The notes: generated from the sequence alone by a model not told the origin. A stretch of DNA of 40,700 nt from Pseudonocardia humida (GCF_023898865.1 NZ_JAGSOV010000068.1:1-40700), one strand, 5' to 3'; shown: positions 16,554-25,929, numbered from the stretch's first letter. Made by a program: numbers and translations.

Positions 16554-19500
16554 TCACGGGGGACCGGCCAGCAGGTCGGAGAGCTCCACGGTGAGCGCGG
16601 CCGGGGGCGACCAGCCGAACACCCCGCAGGGCGTGCCGTCGTACGCCGGGGTGTCGGGCCCGCACATGCCGCGCACGAACAGGTAGAGCACCCCGCCGAG
16701 GTGGCGCTCGGGCCGGTAGCCGGGCAGCCGCCAGCGCAGGTACCGGTGCAGCGCCACCCCGTACAGCAGGGCCTGCAGCGGGTAGTGCGCGGCGATCATG
16801 GCCTCGGCCAGCCGGGGCGGTCGGTAGTGCGCGGCGGTCAGCGGGGCGCGCCCGTCCGGGCCGATCGGACCCAGCCAGTTGGTCTTGTAGTCGACGATGG
16901 CGAACCGGTCGCCGGGCAGCCGCAGGACGGCGTCGATGCTGCCGGTCAGGTAGCCGCGCAGGCGCTGGTCGGGCAGCTCGGCGAGGGCGTCGGGGTAGTC
17001 GCGCAGCGGGTCGTCGGCGGGCAGGTGCCGACGCAGCAGCGGGACCAGCGCGTCGAGCGGGACCGGGGTGCCGCGGTCCTCGCCGCCGGCCAGCGGCAGC
17101 TCGAACTCCAGCTCGGCGAGCCGGTCGCGCGGGGCGATGGCGTCCAGGGCGAGGCCGCCCGCCAGCGGACCCAGCGGGGTGCGGGCCACCGGCGCCAGCG
17201 CCGCGGCCAGCCCGTCCGCGTCCAGGCCACCCGTGGGGTGGCGGGCGAGCTGCTCGCGGCAGTGTGCGGCGAGCTCGCCGGACAGGTCGGCGGCGGTGAG
17301 GTCGGCGGTCTCGAAGACGGCGTGCACGAGCGTCCCGAACGCGGCCCCCAGCGGGAGGTCGGCCATCGGGGAGGCCATCGCGTCGGCGGCGTCGACCGGT
17401 CCCGCGCCCGCCGGCACCGGGTCGGCGTCGGGGTCGGCCGCGGAGCCCTCGTCGTCGGTGACCCGTTCCTCCGGCTCGACGGCGGCGTGCGCGCTGCCGT
17501 GGCCGGCCGCGGTGAGCGCGGTGTACGAGGTGCGCCGCCACGCCGTGTCGAGCACGCGGTCGAACGGCGCCGCGGCCAGCGCGGCCGCCGGGTCGGCCGG
17601 GCGGCGGTAGCCCGGGACCGGGCGCTCGTCCACCCGCTCCACCGAGATCCGGCTCGCGTTCGCCCCCGCGCCCAGCTGGCGCAGCGCGGTGACCGCGGCG
17701 TGGTCGGCGGGCACCCGGCAGAACTCCGGCGGCTCCGTGCCCGGGTCGGGGCGTCCCACGAGCAGCCGGTGCAGCGGGGAGGCCGCCGTGGTGGTGGCCG
17801 GCACCCACCAGGTGACGACCTGGCAGCGGGCCCGGGTGAGCGCGACGTAGAGCAGCCGCAGGTCCTCGCCCGCCTCCTCGCTGCGGTGGCGCGCGCAGCG
17901 CTCCTTCCAGCCCTCGCCGCTCTCGCCGCCCACGTCGAGCACCCGGGCGCCGGTCTCGTCGTGCAGCAGCGGGACGTCCGGGTCGCGCACGTTGCGGTCC
18001 CAGGCGAAGGGCAGGTAGACGATCGGGAACTCCAGGCCCTTGCTGCGGTGGATCGTGATGATCTGCACGGCGGCGGCGTCGGAGTCGAGCCGTCGGCTGC
18101 GGTCGGCGCCGACGTCGGTGGCGGCCCCGGCGATCCGGTGGCGCAGCCAGTCGACCAGCGCCGCCGGCCCGAGGTGGCCCTCCACCGCCGCGGCGTGCAG
18201 GGCCTGGCCGATGTGGCGCAGGTCGGTGAGGGTGCGCTCGCCGTCGGCGGTGGCCAGCAGCCGCCCCGGCAGGTCGGTGGCGGTGGTGACGGCCTCCAGC
18301 AGCGCGGCCACCCCGCGCTCGCGCAGCACCGTCGACCAGGTGCGCACGGTGGCGCCGAGCCGGTCGAACAGCTCGTCGGCGCCCGGGCCGCACAGCTCGG
18401 CGACGGTGTGGCCGAGGAAGCAGGTCAGCGCGGCGGCGCGGGTGCGGAACGCGCGCGGCTGCTCCAGCGCCTCGAGCAGCGTGAGCCAGTCGGTGGCCAC
18501 CGGCGCGCCGAACACGCTGGCGGTGCCGGTGAGCACCGCGGGGACACCGGCCGCGGCCAGCGCGTCGCGGATCCGGCCGCCCTGGTCGTTGGTGCGCACC
18601 AGCACGGCCACGTCGGCCGGCGCGATCGGCCGCCCCGCCACGGTGGCCCCGCCGGCCAGCAGGGCGGCGATGTCGGCCGCGGCGTCGCGGGCGACCGCGT
18701 CGCGGGCCGGACCGACGACCACCAGGTCGCGCCGGGGCGCCTTGGGCAGGCCCTCCCGGCCGACCACCCGCAGCCGGAACGGGGTGTCGACCGGAGCGCC
18801 GTGCAACCGCGCGACCGGGTGCGCCGACTCGACCGGGTGCACGGTGATCCGGTGGTCGCCCAGCGCCGCCCCGGCCAGCACGGTGTCCAGCGCGGCCAGC
18901 AGCGGGGCGTCGCTGCGCCAGTTGGTGCCCAGCGTGGCGTGCTGGGTGGCGGCCTCGGTGGCCTCCAGGTAGCTGACGACGTCGGCGCCGCGGAAGGCGT
19001 AGATCGCCTGCTTCGGGTCGCCGATCAGGACCAGCGCCGTGTGGCCGTGGAAGGCCCGGCGCAGGATCTCCCACTGCACCGGGTCGGTGTCCTGGAACTC
19101 GTCGACCAGCACCACCCGGTAGCGGTCGCGCAGCCGCTGCGCCGCGCCGCGGGCCGGGTCGGCCAGCGCGTCGGCGAGGCGGGTGAGCATGTCGTCGTAG
19201 GTGTAGATGCGCAGCGCGGCCTTGCGGCGCGCCACCTCCGCGCGGACGGCGCCGGCGAACCGGAACCGGACCTCGGCGGTGCTGCCCGGCTCGGCGTCGG
19301 TGGGCTCCAGCCGGGCCTGCCCGTCGTGCACGGCCCGGCGGGCCAGGGTGAGCGCCTCGGCCCGGGAGAACTCGGGCACGCCCGCCGAGCGGGCGCCGTA
19401 CTTGCGCACGTAGAAGTCGTCGACGACCTCGGTGATCAGGTCGTCGATGGACTCGACGAACACGGCGTCGGGGTCGGCGTCGCCGGCGATGCCCAGCCCG

Positions 19501-19976
19501 GCCAGCATCTGCTGGCAGAACTGGTGGGTGGTGGCGATGGTGGCCGCGTCGAACTGGGCGAGCGCGCGCACCAGCCGGGCCCGGCGGCGCTGCACCTCCG
19601 CGTCGGGCGCGTCGCCCAGCAGGGCCAGCACGGGGTCGGTGGAGGCGCGGGCGGCGCCGGGGTCGGCCAGCGCCAGCGCGGTGTCGACCAGGCGCTCGCG
19701 GACCCGCTCGCGCAGCTCCTGGGTGGCCTCGCGGCCGAAGGTGACCAGCATCAGCTCCGGCAGCGCGGCCCGGCCCTCGGCCACGTAGCGGGCGGCCAGC
19801 GCGGCGATGGTGAACGTCTTGCCGGTGCCCGCGCTGGCCTCCAGCACGGTCGTGCCGCTGGGCAGCGGGCCGGTCAGGTCGAACGGCGCCGGCCCCGCGG
19901 AGCGCGCCGCCCGGCGGGCGGCCAGCGAGTGCACGGTCGCGGGGGGCGTCGGGGTGGTGGGGGTCGTGGCGGTCAC
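16554..19976 (-). CDS. recB: Exodeoxyribonuclease V beta subunit RecB
   Basis: The protein has 1140 residues from a GTG that overlaps the recC stop by four bases (GTGA). The UvrD-type helicase shows EASAGTGKTFTIAALA (Lys53), LMLVTFGREATQELR, VVLVDEFQDTDPVQWEIL, LVLIGDPKQAIYAFRGADV, ITIHRSKGLEFPIVYLPFAW and LLYVALTRARCQVV. The C-terminal nuclease domain has FAIVDYKTNWLG (about residue 1030) and YPLQALLYGVALHRYLRWRL, so the metal-dependent nuclease appears intact. RecB is the 3'-5' motor and sole nuclease of RecBCD. In mycobacteria RecBCD has been linked to single-strand annealing, with AdnAB doing most end resection. Whether that division holds here cannot be told from this window. Confidence 0.96.
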   Translation of the reverse strand: MTATTPTTPTPPATVHSLAARRAARSAGPAPFDLTGPLPSGTTVLEASAGTGKTFTIAALAARYVAEGRAALPELMLVTFGREATQELRERVRERLVDTALALADPGAARASTDPVLALLGDAPDAEVQRRRARLVRALAQFDAATIATTHQFCQQMLAGLGIAGDADPDAVFVESIDDLITEVVDDFYVRKYGARSAGVPEFSRAEALTLARRAVHDGQARLEPTDAEPGSTAEVRFRFAGAVRAEVARRKAALRIYTYDDMLTRLADALADPARGAAQRLRDRYRVVLVDEFQDTDPVQWEILRRAFHGHTALVLIGDPKQAIYAFRGADVVSYLEATEAATQHATLGTNWRSDAPLLAALDTVLAGAALGDHRITVHPVESAHPVARLHGAPVDTPFRLRVVGREGLPKAPRRDLVVVGPARDAVARDAAADIAALLAGGATVAGRPIAPADVAVLVRTNDQGGRIRDALAAAGVPAVLTGTASVFGAPVATDWLTLLEALEQPRAFRTRAAALTCFLGHTVAELCGPGADELFDRLGATVRTWSTVLRERGVAALLEAVTTATDLPGRLLATADGERTLTDLRHIGQALHAAAVEGHLGPAALVDWLRHRIAGAATDVGADRSRRLDSDAAAVQIITIHRSKGLEFPIVYLPFAWDRNVRDPDVPLLHDETGARVLDVGGESGEGWKERCARHRSEEAGEDLRLLYVALTRARCQVVTWWVPATTTAASPLHRLLVGRPDPGTEPPEFCRVPADHAAVTALRQLGAGANASRISVERVDERPVPGYRRPADPAAALAAAPFDRVLDTAWRRTSYTALTAAGHGSAHAAVEPEERVTDDEGSAADPDADPVPAGAGPVDAADAMASPMADLPLGAAFGTLVHAVFETADLTAADLSGELAAHCREQLARHPTGGLDADGLAAALAPVARTPLGPLAGGLALDAIAPRDRLAELEFELPLAGGEDRGTPVPLDALVPLLRRHLPADDPLRDYPDALAELPDQRLRGYLTGSIDAVLRLPGDRFAIVDYKTNWLGPIGPDGRAPLTAAHYRPPRLAEAMIAAHYPLQALLYGVALHRYLRWRLPGYRPERHLGGVLYLFVRGMCGPDTPAYDGTPCGVFGWSPPAALTVELSDLLAGPP

Positions 19977-22900
19977 AGCCGCACCACGTCCTCGGCGGCG
20001 AGCAGCGGCTCCCACAGCCGCAGCGCGAGCGCGCCGAACCGGGTGGGCTCGCCGCCCGGCCCGCCGGGCTCGCGGGTGAGGTCGGCGCCGTCGGGGCCCC
20101 AGACCTTCGCGTGCGCGGGCTCGCGGCACTCGGCGCCCGCGCCCGTGGTCCACTTCCGCATCGCTTCCTCCAGCGCCGCGCCGGCGTCGGCCCCGCCGCG
20201 GCGCACCGAGGCGTAGGACAGCCCCGTCGCCGTGGGCAGCGGCAGCGGCGCGCGCAGGCCGTCGTGGTAGAGGTCGACCAGGTCGGCCAGCAGGGCGGTG
20301 GCGCCCGCCTGGTCGAGCGGTCCCGCGGTGGCCTTCATCAGCGCGTGGCCCGTGCCGCGCCCCAGGGTGACCGCCGTCCACCGCTCGCCGGTGCACGCCG
20401 TGAGGGCCACCAGCCGCACCCACGCCCGGATGCGCTGCTTGGCGGCCAACCGGGAGTACTCGACGCGCAGCAGCACCGGGCCGTGCAGGCCGCCGAGGGT
20501 GCCGACGACGCGGGTGCCCCCGGGCAGCACGACGTCGACGTCGCGGTCCTCGGCGCCCCCCGGCCCGGCCGGGTGCGCCATGGCCGCGGTGACCAGCGGC
20601 TCGACGTCGTCGAGCACGTCGTGCAGGAGCCGGTCGCCCAGGGCGCCGGGGGGCAGCTCGCCGCGGCGCCACTCGGCCTGCCTGCAGCGCTCCAGCGAGT
20701 GCCCGGCGAGCCGGTCGCGCAGGAGGCGGTCGCCGACGGCCCAGCGGCCCAGCCCGTCGGGGTCGACGGGGAGCGCATCGGTGGGCTCGTCCTCGCCCGC
20801 GAACAGCGACAGCCCCACCCGCTGGCGCAGGAAGCCGCGGACCGGGTGCTCCAGGAACGTGACCAGGTCGTCGAGGGCGACGACGGCGTCGGGGACCGGG
20901 TCGAGCGGCGCGGCCAGGAACGGCGCGGGCGGCGCGGCCGGGTGGGCCGCGGCCAGCGCCCCGGCCAGCTCGGCCCGGTCGAAGCTGAACGGGCCGGGCG
21001 CGCCGAGCGCGGCGGGGGTGAAGTTGCGGGCGTCGAAGGGCTGCAGCGGGTGGCGCACCACCACCTGCGGCAGCGCTTGTCGGCCCGCGGTGGCGGTGAT
21101 GGCGTCGAGCAGCTCGCCCAGCGGCACCGCGGGCGGGCGCCGGGCGCCGGTGCGGGCGTCGGCCCCGGAGTGCACCACGACGAGGTGCTCGGTGGCCGCG
21201 CAGATCGCGTCGAGCAGGAGCTGGCGGTCCTCGCTGCGCGGGTCGCGCTCGCCGGCCAGCGGGTCGCGGGCGAGGAGGTCGTCGCCGTCGGGCACGCCTG
21301 CCCGCGGGAAGGCGCCGTCGTCGAGGCCGAGCAGGCAGACGACCCGGTGGGGCACCGAGCGCATCGGCACCAGCGTCGCGACGGTGAGGCTGCCGGTGCG
21401 GAAGTTGGCCCGGCCCGGCCGCCCGCGCAGGCGCTCGTCGAGCAGGCCGCGCACGTCGGCGGGCCCGAGCGGCACACCCGCGGCGTGCGGACCCGCGGCC
21501 CGGGCCGCCTCGGCCAGCTCGGTGCGCGCCTGGGCGGCCTGCCAGGCGTCGGACTCGGTGGTGTCGGTGAGCGCGTCGAGCCCGGAGATCAGCGCCTCGA
21601 CCCACCGGGCCAGCGGCTGCTCCGCGCGCAGCCCGGCCAGCACGTCGCCGAGCCGCTCGACGAACTCGGCCAGCTTGCCGATCCGGGCGATGTCGCCGGA
21701 GTCGACCTCGTCGAGCGGGAGGGCGGTGCCCAGCCACTGCGGACCGCCGCCGTCGGCCCCGTCGGAGCCGCCCTCGGCCATCGCGACGCCGAGCAGCAGC
21801 CGGTCGAGCCCGGCCGCCCAGGTGTTCTGGGGGAACCCGTCGAGCCGGAACGGCGCGCGGTGGGCGGCGTCCAGGCCCCAGCGCACCCCCGAGCGCACCA
21901 CGAGGTCGGTGACGCGCTCGATGTCGTCGGTGTCGAGCCGGAAGCGCAGCCGCACCGGGGGCGAACCCAGCAGGTCGAGCAGCTGGGAGGCGGTGGCCCG
22001 GGCGCCGGCCAGCTCCAGCAGCTGGGCCACCGTGTCGAGCAGGGGGTTGACCTGGCGCAGGGCCCGGTCGGCCAGCCGGACCTGCAGCCGGTGGCCGGGG
22101 TGCCCGGCGGGGTCGCCCGGATCGCCCTGCTGGTCGTGCAGGCCGAACGCCGCCGAGATCAGCGGGGCGAAGGTCTCGATGTCCGGGCACATGACCAGCA
22201 CGTCGCGCGGCTCGAGCGCCGGGTCGTCGCGCAGCAGGCCCAGGACCACCTCGCGCAGCACCTCGACCTGCCGGTCGGGGCCGTGGCAGGAGTGCACGCG
22301 GACGCTGCGGTCGGCGGGGTCGAGCGGGGTGGGGGAGCTCGGGGGAGCGTCGTCGCGCAGCTCGCGCTGCAGCCTGCCCAGCAGCGTGGGCGGCGGGTCG
22401 GGCAGGCGGTGGTGGCGGTCGGTGCGCCCCGGCGCCGCGACGGCCAGCCGGACCTGCAGCTCGCGCACGTCGCGCCCGAGGGAGGAGAGCAGGGGGTGGC
22501 GGGGGGCGTCGGCGCTGGGGTCCTCGCGCCTGCGGGGCACCCGCGCGGGCGCGCCGACGCCCGCCCAGAGCGCGGGGGAGGGGTGCGGCAGCCACAGGTG
22601 CACCTCGCGGTGCTCGGCCAGCGCGGCCAGCACCGCGAGCTGCTCGGCGGGCAGCCGGGTGGGCCCGAAGACCGACAGCCGGGTGGGCAGGTCGGCCCGG
22701 CCGGGCTCGGCGCGCAGCACGGCGCACGCCTGCGCGAGCCGCTCGGCCGGCCCGGGGCGCCCGATCCGCTCGCGGAGCCGCCGCCACAGCTGCGGCTGCC
22801 AGGCCAGGTCGGCGGCGCGGGGGTCGAGCTCCACGTCGCCGCGGCGCCAGGCCTCCAGCATCTCCGGCCGGTGCGCGGCGTAGGCGGCGAACAGGTCGGC

Positions 22901-23302
22901 CAGGTGGCGGGCGGCGGCGTAGCGGCGGCCGCGGTGGCGGTCGACGTGGCGGCCCAACGGCGCGCACCACGGCTCGTCGGCGCACTCGTCGACGACCTCC
23001 AGCAGCGGCCACACCGCCCGCTCCGGGCGCCACGGGTCGTCCTCGGGGTCGAGGCCCGTCGCGGCGCCCACGGCGGCGGCGACCACGGCGGAGGGCGGGG
23101 GGAACACCACCCCGGCGCACACCCCGTCGCCGCGCTCGGCGCCGAGCCGGTGCGCGAGGCGGTGGGCCAGCCAGCGCTCGATGCCCTTCGCCGGCACCGC
23201 GACGACCTCGCCGGCGAACGGGTCGGGCAGCGGCGAGGCGAGCAGCCCGCCGAGCGCGTCGGCCAGCGCGTCGGCCCGCTCGGCCCGGTGCACGAACAAC
23301 AT
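19973..23302 (-). CDS. recC: Exodeoxyribonuclease V gamma subunit RecC
   Basis: The protein has 1109 residues. MLFVHRAERADALADALGGL and EVVAVPAKGIERWLAHRLAH form the typical RecC N-terminus, with LSVFGPTRLPAEQLAVLAAL and ALEPRDVLVMCPDIETFAPL further on. The C-terminal region has the degenerate nuclease fold of RecC. RecC is the scaffold that splits the duplex and, in studied bacteria, reads Chi. The ATG at 23302 is preceded by GGGGAGGTGG, and an in-frame GTG at 23323 is less likely because it would lie within the promoter-proximal region. It is the first gene of the recC-recB-recD operon, coupled to recB by a GTGA overlap. The promoter is shared with a small divergent gene. Confidence 0.95.
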   Translation of the reverse strand: MLFVHRAERADALADALGGLLASPLPDPFAGEVVAVPAKGIERWLAHRLAHRLGAERGDGVCAGVVFPPPSAVVAAAVGAATGLDPEDDPWRPERAVWPLLEVVDECADEPWCAPLGRHVDRHRGRRYAAARHLADLFAAYAAHRPEMLEAWRRGDVELDPRAADLAWQPQLWRRLRERIGRPGPAERLAQACAVLRAEPGRADLPTRLSVFGPTRLPAEQLAVLAALAEHREVHLWLPHPSPALWAGVGAPARVPRRREDPSADAPRHPLLSSLGRDVRELQVRLAVAAPGRTDRHHRLPDPPPTLLGRLQRELRDDAPPSSPTPLDPADRSVRVHSCHGPDRQVEVLREVVLGLLRDDPALEPRDVLVMCPDIETFAPLISAAFGLHDQQGDPGDPAGHPGHRLQVRLADRALRQVNPLLDTVAQLLELAGARATASQLLDLLGSPPVRLRFRLDTDDIERVTDLVVRSGVRWGLDAAHRAPFRLDGFPQNTWAAGLDRLLLGVAMAEGGSDGADGGGPQWLGTALPLDEVDSGDIARIGKLAEFVERLGDVLAGLRAEQPLARWVEALISGLDALTDTTESDAWQAAQARTELAEAARAAGPHAAGVPLGPADVRGLLDERLRGRPGRANFRTGSLTVATLVPMRSVPHRVVCLLGLDDGAFPRAGVPDGDDLLARDPLAGERDPRSEDRQLLLDAICAATEHLVVVHSGADARTGARRPPAVPLGELLDAITATAGRQALPQVVVRHPLQPFDARNFTPAALGAPGPFSFDRAELAGALAAAHPAAPPAPFLAAPLDPVPDAVVALDDLVTFLEHPVRGFLRQRVGLSLFAGEDEPTDALPVDPDGLGRWAVGDRLLRDRLAGHSLERCRQAEWRRGELPPGALGDRLLHDVLDDVEPLVTAAMAHPAGPGGAEDRDVDVVLPGGTRVVGTLGGLHGPVLLRVEYSRLAAKQRIRAWVRLVALTACTGERWTAVTLGRGTGHALMKATAGPLDQAGATALLADLVDLYHDGLRAPLPLPTATGLSYASVRRGGADAGAALEEAMRKWTTGAGAECREPAHAKVWGPDGADLTREPGGPGGEPTRFGALALRLWEPLLAAEDVVRL

Positions 23303-23323
23303 CGATCCACCTCCCCGTCGCAC

Positions 23324-23329
23324 AAACTA
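23324..23329 (-). promoter_or_regulatory. -10 element (TAGTTT) of the recCBD operon
   Basis: On the minus strand TAGTTT lies 21 bases before the recC ATG, leaving a short leader that carries the GGGGAGG ribosome-binding site. No clear -35 hexamer is visible. Confidence 0.4.
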
Positions 23330-23377
23330 GGGCGCCGGGCCCACGGGACCCGACGCGGGAGGGCGTGTCGCGGCGAG

Positions 23378-23386
23378 TTGTCCACA
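23378..23386 (+). promoter_or_regulatory. DnaA-box-like nonamer TTGTCCACA
   Basis: A perfect match to the actinomycete DnaA box lies 76 bases upstream of recC, in the divergent region. There is a single copy only, so it is not an origin. It may be chance. Confidence 0.3.
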
Positions 23387-23529
23387 AGTCGCGCGCGCGA
23401 CGGAACGTGACCGCTCGCTCTACGGTGCGCTCAAGTCGACACGATCGTGCTATCCCGCAACCGCCTGGCTAACGGCAGGCTGTGGCCCACGCGATCACCG
23501 GGTATCCGACGAGGAGAGGGGCCGCCACC

Positions 23530-24033
23530 ATGGACGACACGAACATCGGGCCGCTGGTGCCGAGCCAGCGTGGCGTCCGTGACCACGCCCGCTCGCAGGT
23601 GCTGCACCGGCACGCGAAGCTGATGAAGAACGGCCGCCCGGTGTTCTGCACGCCCAGCGTGGCGGAGATGTCCGGGCGGGTGCCGCCCAAGCAGAGCCGG
23701 GGCACCGACGGCAAGGTCATCTACCCCACCCGCGAGGCCGCCGAGGCGGCGGCCCGCGAGCTGGAGGCGCTGGGCGCCCGGACGCTGCGCTCCTACGTGT
23801 GCGGGCGGTCGCGGCGCGGACACTTCCACCTGACCACCGACGCCGGCGTCCGCGCCGCGGTGCCCCGCCCGCGCACCGCCCCGGACGAGAGCGTGCTGGC
23901 CGACGAGGGCTTGGCAGGCGACGCCGTCACGCGCATCCCGCGGCCGAGCCCCCCGGTCCACCGGGGCACCCCGCTCGTCGGGCTGCCGCTGCACCTGCGC
24001 ATCCCGCGCCAGGCCGGGCCCCGGGCGAGCTAG
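23530..24033 (+). CDS. Small Cys/His-containing protein, possible zinc-binding domain
   Basis: The protein has 167 residues from an ATG at 23530, after a purine-rich site (GAGGAGAGGGG). Its core is VIYPTREAAEAAARELEALG followed by SYVCGRSRRGHFHLTT. The pattern of a helix, then Tyr-x-Cys and a His-x-His-Leu-Thr end, recurs in small actinobacterial and phage proteins that resemble zinc ribbons. Here Cys40, Cys91, His98 and His100 could bind one metal ion. The last 55 residues are Pro/Arg-rich. The gene is divergent from recC, with 227 bases between the two starts. Function is unknown; nucleic-acid binding is a guess from the basic character and context. Confidence 0.75.
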   Translation: MDDTNIGPLVPSQRGVRDHARSQVLHRHAKLMKNGRPVFCTPSVAEMSGRVPPKQSRGTDGKVIYPTREAAEAAARELEALGARTLRSYVCGRSRRGHFHLTTDAGVRAAVPRPRTAPDESVLADEGLAGDAVTRIPRPSPPVHRGTPLVGLPLHLRIPRQAGPRAS

Positions 24034-24130
24034 CCGCCCCGACCGCGGACGGCGGACCGCGGATCGGCGGAGCCGGCTCCCGCCTGGCAGGGTGGTCGTC
24101 GATCCCGCCGGGCGAACCCAGGAGACGCCG

Positions 24131-25759
24131 ATGTCCACCCATCCCCGTGCCGGTACCCGCGCCCAGCCCGAGGACCTGGTGGACCTGTCCGAGCTGCTGG
24201 CCGCGTACCACGACCGCCACCCCGACCCGGAGGACCCGGCGCAGCGGGTCGCGTTCGGCACCTCCGGCCACCGCGGCTCGTCGCTGAAGGCGACCTACAA
24301 CGACGACCACATCGCCGCCACCAGCCAGGCGATCTGCGAGTACCGCGCCGCGCAGGGCACCGACGGGCCACTGTTCATCGGCCGCGACACCCACGCGCTG
24401 TCGGAGCCGTCGTGGGTGACCGCGATCGAGGTGTTCCAGGCCAACGGCGTGCACGTGCTGGCCGACGGCGACGACGCGTTCACCCCGACCCCGGCCGTGT
24501 CGCACGCGATCCTGACCCACAACCGGGCCCGGGTCAGCGGCCTGGCCGACGGGGTGGTCGTCACCCCGTCGCACAACCCGCCCGCCGACGGCGGGTTCAA
24601 GTACAACCCGCCGCACGGCGGCCCCGCCGACACCGACGCGACCGGCTGGATCGCCGACCGGGCCAACGCCCTGCTCGCCGCGAAGCTCGACGGCGTCAAG
24701 CGCAGCGCCATCGACCGCGCCGGTCTGGGCCGCTACGACTTCCTCGGCGAGTACGTCGCCGACCTGCCCTCGGTGCTCGACCTCGACGCGGTCCGGGACG
24801 CGGGGGTGCGCATCGGCGCCGACCCGCTCGGCGGCGCGTCGGTCGCCTACTGGGGCGCGATCGCCGAGCGCCACCGGCTCGACCTGACCGTGGTCAACCC
24901 CGAGGTCGACCCCCGGTTCGCGTTCATGACCCTGGACTGGGACGGCAAGATCCGGATGGACTGCTCGTCGCCCTACGCGATGGCCTCGCTGGTCTCCTCG
25001 CGCGGCGAGTACACCATCGCCACCGGCAACGACGCCGACTCCGACCGCCACGGCATCGTCACCGCCGACGGGCTGATGAACCCCAACCACTTCCTGGCCG
25101 TGGCCATCGGCTACCTCTACGCCAACCGGCCGGGCTGGGCGGCGGACGCCGGGGTGGGCAAGACGGCGGTCAGCTCGTCGATGATCGACCGGGTGGCGAA
25201 GGACCTGGGTCGCGAGCTGGTCGAGACGCCGGTCGGGTTCAAGTGGTTCGTGCCCGGCCTGCTCGACGGCTCGATCGGGTTCGGCGGCGAGGAGAGCGCC
25301 GGGGCGTCGTTCCTGCGCCGCGACGGCGGCGTGTGGACCACCGACAAGGACGGCATCATCCTGGCCCTGCTGGCGTCGGAGATCACCGCGGTCACCGGCA
25401 GCACGCCCAGCGAGCGCTACCGCGAGCTGACCGGGCGCTTCGGCGAGCCGGCCTACGCCCGCACCGACGTGGCCACCTCCGCGGAGGCGAAGGCCCGGCT
25501 GGGCAAGCTGTCGGCAGAGGACGTCACCGCCACCGAGCTGGCCGGCGACCAGATCACCCAGCGGCTCACCTCGGCCCCGGGCAACGGCGCGGCGCTGGGT
25601 GGGCTGAAGGTGGTCACCGAGGGCGGCTGGTTCGCCGCCCGCCCGTCGGGCACCGAGGACGTCTACAAGGTCTACGCCGAGAGCTTCCGCGGCCCCGACC
25701 ACCTGGCCCGCATCCAGGAGGAGGCGCAGGCGGTGGTGTCGGCGGCTCTCGGGGAGTAA
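24131..25759 (+). CDS. pgm: Phosphoglucomutase (alpha-D-glucose phosphate-specific)
   Basis: The protein has 542 residues, the expected length for the bacterial Pgm family. It interconverts glucose 1-phosphate and glucose 6-phosphate in the cytoplasm, linking glycolysis to glycogen, trehalose and cell-wall precursors. It shows VAFGTSGHRGSS near the start, the phospho-serine loop VVTPSHNPPADGG (Ser147), the Mg-binding loop TGNDADSDRHGIV (Asp301, 303, 305), the sugar loop GFGGEESAGASF and the phosphate loop ARPSGTEDVYKVY. AGGAGA lies 6 bases before the ATG. The open frame extends upstream to 24092, but those 13 codons have no start signal. It is monocistronic and ends at the inverted repeat at 25774. 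Confidence 0.97.
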   Translation: MSTHPRAGTRAQPEDLVDLSELLAAYHDRHPDPEDPAQRVAFGTSGHRGSSLKATYNDDHIAATSQAICEYRAAQGTDGPLFIGRDTHALSEPSWVTAIEVFQANGVHVLADGDDAFTPTPAVSHAILTHNRARVSGLADGVVVTPSHNPPADGGFKYNPPHGGPADTDATGWIADRANALLAAKLDGVKRSAIDRAGLGRYDFLGEYVADLPSVLDLDAVRDAGVRIGADPLGGASVAYWGAIAERHRLDLTVVNPEVDPRFAFMTLDWDGKIRMDCSSPYAMASLVSSRGEYTIATGNDADSDRHGIVTADGLMNPNHFLAVAIGYLYANRPGWAADAGVGKTAVSSSMIDRVAKDLGRELVETPVGFKWFVPGLLDGSIGFGGEESAGASFLRRDGGVWTTDKDGIILALLASEITAVTGSTPSERYRELTGRFGEPAYARTDVATSAEAKARLGKLSAEDVTATELAGDQITQRLTSAPGNGAALGGLKVVTEGGWFAARPSGTEDVYKVYAESFRGPDHLARIQEEAQAVVSAALGE

Positions 25760-25773
25760 GTCCTCGTTCGACT

Positions 25774-25835
25774 CCGCGACATGAACCTCATGGGGCTCGG
25801 CAGCGCCGATGAGCCCCGTGAAGTTCATGTCGCGG
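25774..25835. repeat. Intergenic inverted repeat, 25-bp arms, 12-base loop
   Basis: Arms 25774-25798 and 25811-25835 pair at 23 of 25 positions; the two exceptions are one C.A mismatch and one G.T wobble. The arms contain CGCGACATGAAC and GGGGCTC, more AT-rich than the surroundings. The structure lies between the stops of pgm and the convergent unknown gene, so it could act as a two-way terminator. The lack of T-tracts and the mixed sequence also fit a dispersed REP/MITE-like palindrome. Only one copy is seen in this window. Confidence 0.75.
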
Positions 25836-25929
25836 GGTGTCGATCATCGTCGGGGAGGCCCGCCCCGGTTCGGGAGTTCGAAGCCGATGTGGGCCCGGCG
25901 ACCCCCGCGAAGCACCGCGAGGACTCCAC

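Noticed and set aside
16416..20216. 1266-codon plus-strand frame antisense to recB
   Set aside because: Composition is that of a shadow frame (Gln/Arg/Gly/His-rich), with no domain; recB on the other strand is unambiguous.
16554..23387. Single 2277-codon minus-strand frame covering recB and upstream
   Set aside because: Its N-terminal half is the wrong frame of recC. The true recB start is the GTG at 19976, overlapping the recC stop.
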